Shown here piece after piece: positions 56,963 through 64,000 of a stretch of DNA of 64,000 bases. The notes below the pieces were generated by a model, which made no database searches, was not told the origin of the DNA, and saw only the letters and a list, made by a program, of their open reading frames with translations. Source of the stretch: Fusicatenibacter sp. (GTDB lineage Bacteria; Bacillota; Clostridia; Lachnospirales; Lachnospiraceae); NCBI GenBank assembly GCA_022766945.1, contig JALEOU010000066.1, positions 26,285 to 90,284 on the forward strand. Direction: 5' to 3'. The translations under genes were made by a program, and so were the position numbers. Each line of letters opens with the position of its first letter. Within the stretch, counting starts at the first letter, position 1.

Positions 56963-57850
56963 TTACTTCTTTTTTCCCCTGTTTTCTCTGTTGATCTCGT
57001 ACCATCCCGGAGGATTTTCCACCACACGGCCCTCCAGTTCCAGACGAAGAAGCACTTGAGTTAACACCAGGAACTCCAGCCCCGTTTTCTTTTGAAGCTC
57101 CGCCATGGAAAGTCTGTTTCCCTGAAGTGCAGCCATGATTTTCCCAGGCTCCTTGCTGTAGCACACAGCCGTTTCCGTCTCTTCTGCTTTTTCCGCGATT
57201 CCAAGTTCTTCCAGCACATCCGTTGGTGACAAAGCGATCGATGCTCCCTGCGCGATCAGACGGTTGCATCCTGCACTCAGCTGATCATTGACTCTTCCAG
57301 GCAGCGCAAAAATAGTTTTTCCCTGCTCCAGTGCGTAATCTGCCGTAATCAGAGAACCGCTTTTTTCTTTTGCTTCTATTATTAATACCACATCCGACAG
57401 TGCACTGATGACCCGATTGCGCAGCGGGAAATGCCAGGATCTGGGCGGATCGCCATGAGGAAATTCGGTCAGGATTCCACCCCCATGTTCCAGCATGTCC
57501 AAAAGCAGCGGATAGTTTTCCTTTGGATAACAGATGTCCGCTCCGCATCCAAGCACCGCAAAGGTTGCCCCTCCTCCATTTAGTGCTCCCCGATGCGCCA
57601 GGGCATCAATTCCATAGGCCAGACCGCTGATGATCTGTACTCCATGTTCTGACAGTACTCTTGCAAAACGAAGTGCCTGACTTCTCCCATAGGCACTGCA
57701 CATTCTTGCCCCAACAATCGCCACTGTCGGTTTTTCGTCCGAAGGCACAGCTCCCTTGCTATAGAGACGATCCGGCATATTTTTGTAGGGCATCAGGCGT
57801 TTCGGGTATCCTTCGCACCCTCTGTCATAATATACAACATCCGCTCTCAC
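56963..57850 (-). CDS. dprA: DNA processing protein DprA (short N-terminus)
   Basis: VAIVGARMCSAYGRSQA, ISGLAYGIDALAHRGAL, FPLRNRVISALSD. Confidence 0.9.
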   Translation of the reverse strand: MRADVVYYDRGCEGYPKRLMPYKNMPDRLYSKGAVPSDEKPTVAIVGARMCSAYGRSQALRFARVLSEHGVQIISGLAYGIDALAHRGALNGGGATFAVLGCGADICYPKENYPLLLDMLEHGGGILTEFPHGDPPRSWHFPLRNRVISALSDVVLIIEAKEKSGSLITADYALEQGKTIFALPGRVNDQLSAGCNRLIAQGASIALSPTDVLEELGIAEKAEETETAVCYSKEPGKIMAALQGNRLSMAELQKKTGLEFLVLTQVLLRLELEGRVVENPPGWYEINRENRGKKK

Positions 57851-57851
57851 T

Positions 57852-58388
57852 TTATAACCTCCAAATCTTTTTATCGGCGCTTCTTAAGCAGACTGCCTCA
57901 CTGATATGTGCACTTCCAATCAGCTCTGCGCCCTCCAGATCCGCGATGGTACGTGCTGTCTTAATAATTCCGTGGTAGGCTCTTGCACTCAGCTTCAGCT
58001 GTGCAAACGCCTGGGCAAGCAGCTGTTCCGCCTCCCTTGTAAGGTGACAATATTCCTGTACCTCTTTTACCGACAGTTCACTGTTAAACCGGATTTTCTG
58101 CCCCTGATAACGTTCCTGCTGCAGCTTCTGCGCTTTTTGCACTGCACGCCGCATCTGGGCCGAAGTGCTTTCGCCCCGGTTCTCTTTCAGTTCTTCATAG
58201 CTGAGTGGTTCCACATGCACACAAAGATCCATGCGATCCAGGAAAGGCTGACTGATTTTTCCCAGATAACGATTGATATCTCCCGGCGTACAGGTACATC
58301 GGTTCATATCGGGGTAGAATCCGCAGGGACAGGGGTTCATCGTAACCACCATTTTGATACAATCCAACGGTTGCACCCCCTTTTGCAC
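57852..58388 (-). pseudogene. C-terminal fragment of YifB/ComM-like Mg-chelatase-family ATPase
   Basis: VVTMNPCPCGFYPDMNRCTCTPGDINRYLGKISQPFLDRMDLCVHVEPL..YHGIIKTARTIADLEG; N-terminal Walker domain absent, in-frame TAG just upstream of the GTG. Confidence 0.85.
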
Positions 58389-58407
58389 CCCCTAAAATGC
58401 ACCCTGT
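58371..58407. repeat. short tandem motif TTGCACCCCCT x2 plus a degenerate copy at the comM break
   Basis: ttgcacccccttttgcaccccctaaaatgcaccctg. Confidence 0.8.
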
Positions 58408-58424
58408 GAGTGCTGTTTCTTCTA

Positions 58425-58459
58425 TTAAAAAAGAGATATCACGCCAGGGCAATATCTCC
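58425..58459 (-). terminator. terminator of the accessory ABC/toxin operon
   Basis: minus strand gagatat-tgccctggcgtg-atatctc followed by ttttttaat. Confidence 0.75.
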
Positions 58460-58528
58460 TTCTTAATTATTATAAATGACTTGTCAAGCATCACTCAGAT
58501 AAATTGCGAGCCTTCTCGAACATTTTTT

Positions 58529-59296
58529 TCAAATACTGTAAAAACCTTTTTCATCCGGTTCGCCGAAACAACTATGACATACATAACTGTTTGGTAATTC
58601 TATGATTCCTTCAGAAGTCAATTTAAGTTCTCTTGTAATAAAAGGGAAAATCCGGCAATGACTAATCATCAGCAGACCCATTTGCTGGTTCTCTCGTACA
58701 ATCTTGTTTAGGACATTACTGATTACCCTTGCATTAACAAAGTCCAAATTATTAAGAGGTTCATCAATGATTACGAGGTCTGCACTAGGCCGTGTTGCTA
58801 TAACCGATAACACCGACAACAAGCGCTGCTCACCTCCGCTAAACTTAGCAGGTTTTGACTTTGCATCAAAAACTCGGGTATTATCGCTCCTTCTTGGAAT
58901 CCACTTATCAATCAAGTCATTTACTTCGCCGACACTCATTATCTTCCCTGAATAAGCCTCTCCACTTTCACTTATGATATCTCTTACTTGGATATTCCCC
59001 ATTTCAGAGTATTCATCTTTTTGCTGAACATAGGCTACTCTTGCTCGGAAACGCTGGATTTCATTTTTATCCAATGTGAGGATATTACCGAATCCCGGAT
59101 AAATGATTTCTCCCGTGATCTGTTTGCCCTCTTTTTCTAATCCCAGTATGCTTTTTAGCAATGTGCTTTTTCCGATGCCATTTGTTCCAGAAAGCAACAC
59201 AGCCTCACCCGGATTTATTTCAAACGAAACATCCCGCATGAAAAGTCGCTTATCAATTTGTATTGTGAGCTTTTTTACTTCTAAGATATTTCCCAT
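58529..59296 (-). CDS. ABC transporter ATP-binding protein
   Basis: LSGTNGIGKSTLLKSILG, FSGGEQRLLSVLSV, DLVIIDEPLNNLD, ISHCR. Confidence 0.9.
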   Translation of the reverse strand: MGNILEVKKLTIQIDKRLFMRDVSFEINPGEAVLLSGTNGIGKSTLLKSILGLEKEGKQITGEIIYPGFGNILTLDKNEIQRFRARVAYVQQKDEYSEMGNIQVRDIISESGEAYSGKIMSVGEVNDLIDKWIPRRSDNTRVFDAKSKPAKFSGGEQRLLSVLSVIATRPSADLVIIDEPLNNLDFVNARVISNVLNKIVRENQQMGLLMISHCRIFPFITRELKLTSEGIIELPNSYVCHSCFGEPDEKGFYSI

Positions 59297-59301
59297 CGCA
59301 A

Positions 59302-60285
59302 CTATCTCCAAAATCGTCTATTCATTATTTTGATTATGATCAGTATCACAAGTATTTCTGCAATTGCTTTGATTCCATAAAAAGCATACATAATACCGTC
59401 AAGACTCAATATGCGCATCCAAATCAATGATGAGATGAGTGATAATAGTACACTGCAAAAGCTGGAAACGCCTATATACCTACTAAATGCATGATCAAGT
59501 TTCTTTTTCTCAAAGCCAAGCATCATCTGTCTTTTTAAATTGATTTTCACATTATTAGTGAGTGAAAGAACCAATCCAACACATAACAAAATTGAGAGCA
59601 GAAAGTGAACTACCAGATATGGAGACACTCTTTTAAGAAGCGATAAAATCTCATCTTCTCTATACAGCACATTCCGAGGGTTTATGGCTACCAATTCGCT
59701 TATATGTTTGTTTGTATACACAACATTCTCATACGAAAAATTCTTTGCATAATCTTGGTCATACCCCATGATGATAATCCCTTCATTATAGTTTCCAGAA
59801 CCATCAAGTCTGGTGCTTGCAACATCAGGTAAAACCTGTGAAATCATATATTCCTGTATAGCACCATTCGCAATATGCTTTGAGTACAACTTATCTCCTA
59901 CAGCTTTGTTATTTTTTTGAGAAATGCTGTATGAAATCGCTATCTCATTCTGTTCGAGCTTTTCAGCATTCCAATAAACACTATCCGTGTACAGACTTTC
60001 ATTTGATTGCATTACGATATCAGCATTTAGGCTCGTTTTTGAATCAGCAGCTAATGAAAAGTAAATCCCAGCATCAAACCGAAGGTAATCATCCTGCCCC
60101 AATGTTCTATCTGTCATAGCTGAATATTCGTATGATGAATTAATTAACGAGAGCAGATGGGAGCAGCTTGAATCAACTGATATACCAATCAGAGTATTCA
60201 TCAAAATACTGACCACTGAAAAGAACACAATCAACATCGGTGTTCTTTTCCTATCTGTATGAAGATTTATTTTTGTATTCTTCAA
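59302..60285 (-). CDS. FtsX/MacB-like ABC permease subunit
   Basis: N-terminal TM, about 180 aa extracytoplasmic domain, three C-terminal TMs; overlaps or abuts the ATPase gene. Confidence 0.65.
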   Translation of the reverse strand: MKNTKINLHTDRKRTPMLIVFFSVVSILMNTLIGISVDSSCSHLLSLINSSYEYSAMTDRTLGQDDYLRFDAGIYFSLAADSKTSLNADIVMQSNESLYTDSVYWNAEKLEQNEIAISYSISQKNNKAVGDKLYSKHIANGAIQEYMISQVLPDVASTRLDGSGNYNEGIIIMGYDQDYAKNFSYENVVYTNKHISELVAINPRNVLYREDEILSLLKRVSPYLVVHFLLSILLCVGLVLSLTNNVKINLKRQMMLGFEKKKLDHAFSRYIGVSSFCSVLLSLISSLIWMRILSLDGIMYAFYGIKAIAEILVILIIIKIMNRRFWR

Positions 60286-60314
60286 TGCTAAATCACCCGT
60301 CTCTCGTTCCTTTG

Positions 60315-61478
60315 CTATTCAAGTTCCTTCGCTTGTAGTTTCACGCCCTTTATGATTCCATTCAGCATGGAATTATTCAACAGTAGACTTACAAATTCAG
60401 CTACAATAATGGCTACTGGTATCAATGCAATCCTAATATCTATAACAGCTTTTGGAATGAAGATATCCGCCGACACATATTTCCAAGCGAGAACACCTAC
60501 GTAGCATGCAATAGTCAAAAGTGTCTCTGCCAAAAAGCACACCGTATAATACGTCTTTACATTCTTTCCTTTCGGAATGCAATGTTTTGTAAAATACCCC
60601 TTTTCACAACCACGTCTGGACATAACGACATTGAACACAAATATGAATGCTACACTTATTACCATGCCAATCCAAATCATCAGTGCATTATCTGTTTTAC
60701 CTAGGTCACTCTCTCTAACTCTAAAATCAGTAATTTCATTTGCATACCCTGTTTTCATTATAGCATCATAATGAACCTGATACTGATCATCACTCTCAAA
60801 CTGGCTTCTATCTTTCAAGCGTCCAAGCGGTCTATAATCGGATGTCAAATATGCACGACAAGCGTTATAGTCATCTGCTGAAATGAACATTCCCGAATAA
60901 CCACTGTTCTTTGAGTTCTGCATGATTGACTCTTTTTGTTCCGGAGTAATCTGGGCAATAATAGCACCGCCATCATACACACTATTGGTTTCATAAATTG
61001 CATAAACTTTGTACTCGGTACTTTTTCCATTTATGCTTAACGAAACCACATCACCGATAGATGCTTCTGTATCGTGGCAAAACTGCCAGTCCACCAAAAT
61101 TGCGTTCTCAGGTTCAAAATCTGCTTTCTTGATGAGTCGATTGTTATTATACATTGTCATGCCGAGATACTGAAATTGATCACTCAGTAAAACTGTAGTT
61201 GTTCTTGAACTTCCCTTTACAGTTACCTGACTTTTGGTCAGATAATACGGGAACACGCTTTCAATACCATTTGTTCCCGGTAGCTCACTTATCTGCTCAA
61301 AGGACGGCTCCGGTGCAATAAAATCAATATCCGTATTCTTGTATATACTCTGGTTATTATAGTTCATCGCCCGTTGATTGATATAGGGACTAACAAACAA
61401 TAATCCCATAATCAGCGATATGGCAACGCTCAAGATTACTGTAAGCAATAATCTATGGCGAATCCAATAATTCCTCAT
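60315..61478 (-). CDS. FtsX/MacB-like ABC permease subunit (second, dissimilar)
   Basis: N-terminal TM, large extracytoplasmic domain with MacB-PCD-like pattern, three C-terminal TMs. Confidence 0.7.
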   Translation of the reverse strand: MRNYWIRHRLLLTVILSVAISLIMGLLFVSPYINQRAMNYNNQSIYKNTDIDFIAPEPSFEQISELPGTNGIESVFPYYLTKSQVTVKGSSRTTTVLLSDQFQYLGMTMYNNNRLIKKADFEPENAILVDWQFCHDTEASIGDVVSLSINGKSTEYKVYAIYETNSVYDGGAIIAQITPEQKESIMQNSKNSGYSGMFISADDYNACRAYLTSDYRPLGRLKDRSQFESDDQYQVHYDAIMKTGYANEITDFRVRESDLGKTDNALMIWIGMVISVAFIFVFNVVMSRRGCEKGYFTKHCIPKGKNVKTYYTVCFLAETLLTIACYVGVLAWKYVSADIFIPKAVIDIRIALIPVAIIVAEFVSLLLNNSMLNGIIKGVKLQAKELE

Positions 61479-61480
61479 CC

Positions 61481-61993
61481 TTATTCCTCCATGCTATCTG
61501 ATTTCTGTTCAACAAATTCCAATGTACTCTGAATGTCATAGGATACATCAACATTATCATCATAAACGAGGGTCATTGTGACAGAACCGGCGGCATTTGG
61601 CACAAACTGAACAACACATTCCTGCTCGTTTGATTCTTTTGCAGCATTTGCTGTAAACTCATAAGTAGTAACATTATTTACCGGATCAAAATTTGGTGTG
61701 ATAACCTGACCATCCATATACTTTGCATCGACATTTTCAACATTAGGGATTGTAAGAACAACCTTTACCTGAGAAGTTTTTTTCTTATTTGATGTAACCT
61801 TAAACTTTACTTTCATATAAACAGTTTCGCCAATTTCATATTCCTTGGTTCCATCACCATAACTGTGCCCCTTGTCACCGCTATAGAAAAATCCCGACGT
61901 AGCCGTATATTCTGTCTTACCACATCCTGTCAATGCAGTCATAACAAGAACCGCTACCAAAAACAATGCACTAAATCTCTTGACTCTTTTCAT
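61481..61993 (-). CDS. small lipoprotein with beta-rich (Ig/cohesin-like) domain
   Basis: MKRVKRFSALFLVAVLVMTALTGCGK lipobox; KVVLTIPNVENVD..VTYEFTANA pattern. Confidence 0.7.
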   Translation of the reverse strand: MKRVKRFSALFLVAVLVMTALTGCGKTEYTATSGFFYSGDKGHSYGDGTKEYEIGETVYMKVKFKVTSNKKKTSQVKVVLTIPNVENVDAKYMDGQVITPNFDPVNNVTTYEFTANAAKESNEQECVVQFVPNAAGSVTMTLVYDDNVDVSYDIQSTLEFVEQKSDSMEE

Positions 61994-62034
61994 AGTATAT
62001 ATTCTCCTTATTCTGGAAAGTGTATTTTTGATTA

Positions 62035-62415
62035 TCATAAAATGATATCTTGATCTCCAACTGTTACTTTACCCTCGCTGTCAAATACAACAGCAAGTCC
62101 GTGTTCTTCATCATAACGATACTTGCACATTAGAGCGACCCTATGATATTTTGTTTCATTTTTTACGAACAAGTAATCCGGCTTTACATAGCTAAAGATA
62201 TTATCTTTCTTCATGTTTTCATCATCACTTAATACCGATTTCTTGCAGTACTTCTCAACTTGATCTTTGGCTTTCTCAATCCAGTCTGGATGTGAAACAA
62301 AATTGTCAAATGTATCTATTTGTTCTTGCGTAGCAAATTCATCATCAAAAATATCGTAATCAACTTCGAGCAGAAAATCTCGTCCCCAGATTCTCAAGCT
62401 TACTTTATTACTCAT
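62035..62415 (-). CDS. candidate immunity protein (small acidic cytoplasmic protein)
   Basis: 126 aa, no signal peptide, start overlaps the toxin stop by 8 nt; N-terminal GRDFLLEVDYDIFDDEFATQEQIDTFDNF pattern resembles immunity/DUF6985-like proteins. Confidence 0.5.
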   Translation of the reverse strand: MSNKVSLRIWGRDFLLEVDYDIFDDEFATQEQIDTFDNFVSHPDWIEKAKDQVEKYCKKSVLSDDENMKKDNIFSYVKPDYLFVKNETKYHRVALMCKYRYDEEHGLAVVFDSEGKVTVGDQDIIL

Positions 62416-63808
62416 ATTCTGTTACTCCTTCCTCGCCTATCATAGCATTGTATTCAGCAACTCCGCCAAAATGAGTAAATGTCTGATTTACATCATGCGG
62501 TACCAATTGCATAGAATCCATATTGCTCATTTCATGCCATGTCAAATTATTGTCTGAACGATAACCTTCGACTTCAGCTCTCGTCCAAGTCTTTCCTTCA
62601 TATTTTATCTTTGACCAATACTCAGCCAAGGCTTTATCAGCTTGTCTGAAGTTCTTTGACCTACTATTGGTCATATTTGGAATCTTAACTTGGGCCTTTT
62701 GGAATGGAGAGAAGTCCGGAACAGCGTTTTTATAAGTTACTTTCTTTACAATCGTTCCGTCTTCCAACTTTATTGGCTCATCCAAAACGAAATCTGATTC
62801 TCCACGATCACCGCTCCATTTTCCACCATTCCCCTCTTTGGGAGTCTGCATCAAACGAGCATTATACTTCGTATATGGAGTATTGTATTTCTGATAAAAA
62901 TCATATCCTTCAGCACCGCCATGAACAACACCGATGATAGAACCCCACATATATCCATCCGCGCCATTCGATATCGCTTTCTCGGCAGACGAAACTCCAA
63001 GTTTGTCCCAATCTATGTTGTTCCAATCTATATCAGACGAATCAGTTGATGTGAAAGTCTTTACTGCTTGATATCCTGCATATGCTGTTCCACCAGTAGC
63101 AGCAACTACGGAGATACCAGCTATTACCATTTTAATTCCAACCGCAAGTGTGGTTGTTGTACTTCCACCAGATGGAATTACTGTAACTAATGATATGGTT
63201 GATAGTATCAAGCCAACGGTTGCTGTTGCAAATCCAATCACAGCTGATGTTCTTCCGGACTTATCAAGTTCATCTGTTGCACCAGTTAATCCACCGAACA
63301 ACGTACCAACTGCTGCACCTGAAGCACCAAACTTCAATGATTCATCTGCTGCCGCTGCCACAACACTCATCACTGGATCAGGGAGCCCCACTTTCTTCAG
63401 AACAACAACGGTTACAATCACACCTGTTCCAACCGCCACCTTTGTAAGAACTGATTTGAAATCAATGCTTTCCCCAAACAGATGAGATGTTTGGCTATGT
63501 TCAGCAAATTCTTCAATGTTTTCCTGTGGAACATATATAGTTTTGCACAGATAGACTTCATTAATTGTTTCTTCTTCAAGCAACAACTCAGAAATCTTAT
63601 TTTCTGCTACAATCAATTCTTCCAGATATATCTCACTTGTAATGCACTCCGTGATAATTGTCTCATTAATGATATTTTCAGTTTCTACATTTTCCACTAT
63701 AACTTGTTCATTAGGATCAGATAATGTTGGTTTTGGGGGTGAACTCGAACATCCAACCAATGAAACTATCAATGAAAGAACCAGCAGAAAGGAAATAAAT
63801 CTCTTCAT
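62408..63808 (-). CDS. lipoprotein polymorphic toxin candidate with C-terminal HNH/EndoVII-like nuclease
   Basis: signal peptide with lipobox SLVGC; Gly/Ala-rich TM segments; C-term TWHEMSNMDSMQLVPHDVNQTFTHFGGVAEYN. Confidence 0.7.
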   Translation of the reverse strand: MKRFISFLLVLSLIVSLVGCSSSPPKPTLSDPNEQVIVENVETENIINETIITECITSEIYLEELIVAENKISELLLEEETINEVYLCKTIYVPQENIEEFAEHSQTSHLFGESIDFKSVLTKVAVGTGVIVTVVVLKKVGLPDPVMSVVAAAADESLKFGASGAAVGTLFGGLTGATDELDKSGRTSAVIGFATATVGLILSTISLVTVIPSGGSTTTTLAVGIKMVIAGISVVAATGGTAYAGYQAVKTFTSTDSSDIDWNNIDWDKLGVSSAEKAISNGADGYMWGSIIGVVHGGAEGYDFYQKYNTPYTKYNARLMQTPKEGNGGKWSGDRGESDFVLDEPIKLEDGTIVKKVTYKNAVPDFSPFQKAQVKIPNMTNSRSKNFRQADKALAEYWSKIKYEGKTWTRAEVEGYRSDNNLTWHEMSNMDSMQLVPHDVNQTFTHFGGVAEYNAMIGEEGVTEYE

Positions 63809-63973
63809 TCTTTCTCTTGCCTCCTATTTCTTTCTGCTTAATTTGCAACGAGATAAATTCTCTTATCATCAAAACAAATCTGCTCCGTATGGTTATATAT
63901 TTGAATCATATCTTAGGTCAGTTTACAAGGAACTACACGCAGACCGTGAAACGGGCTGCTGACAACAAACGGC

Positions 63974-63999
63974 GCTATGCTCCCGGCTGGGTGCATAGC
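63974..63999. repeat. inverted repeat at window edge
   Basis: gctatgc-tcccggctgggt-gcatagc. Confidence 0.7.
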
Positions 64000-64000
64000 A

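Noticed and set aside
58195-58494. 99-aa ORF spanning the comM break
   Set aside because: Overlaps the real comM C-terminal frame out of phase; contains the operon terminator; no domain.
58400-64000. Integrase, relaxase or transposase in the accessory region
   Set aside because: None of the ORFs in this part resembles a mobilisation or recombination protein; if present they lie beyond the window.

Overview
The window is 64 kb of a Firmicutes chromosome, probably Lachnospiraceae judging from gene content and order (genus not determined). From 0 to about 58.4 kb it is mostly ordinary core genome: comF, recD2, mreB, uvrA, a HemW-like gene, lepA, spoIIP, gpr, rpsT, holA, comEC, a WalKR-like pair, comEA, argDBJC/argG, a heterodimeric ABC exporter, znuABC, an RND pump, guaB, groESL (with CIRCE), codY, topA and dprA. 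At about 58.39 kb a yifB/comM gene is cut, leaving only its C-terminal part. Beyond that point lies lower-GC accessory DNA. It carries one tightly packed minus-strand operon: a lipoprotein with a C-terminal HNH/EndoVII-like nuclease (candidate polymorphic toxin), a small candidate immunity protein, a second small lipoprotein, two dissimilar FtsX/MacB-like permeases and one ABC ATPase. My leading hypothesis is a lipoprotein toxin-immunity module with a dedicated LolCDE/MacB-like ABC system, inserted in comM. Other points of interest are a BmrB-like leader-peptide attenuator ahead of the heterodimeric ABC exporter, a perfect 30-nt palindrome next to a truncated ASCH gene, a dispersed terminator-associated repeat, and a large coiled-coil insertion in the RND pump. 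All calls come from reading the sequence and the supplied ORFs; no database search was run.
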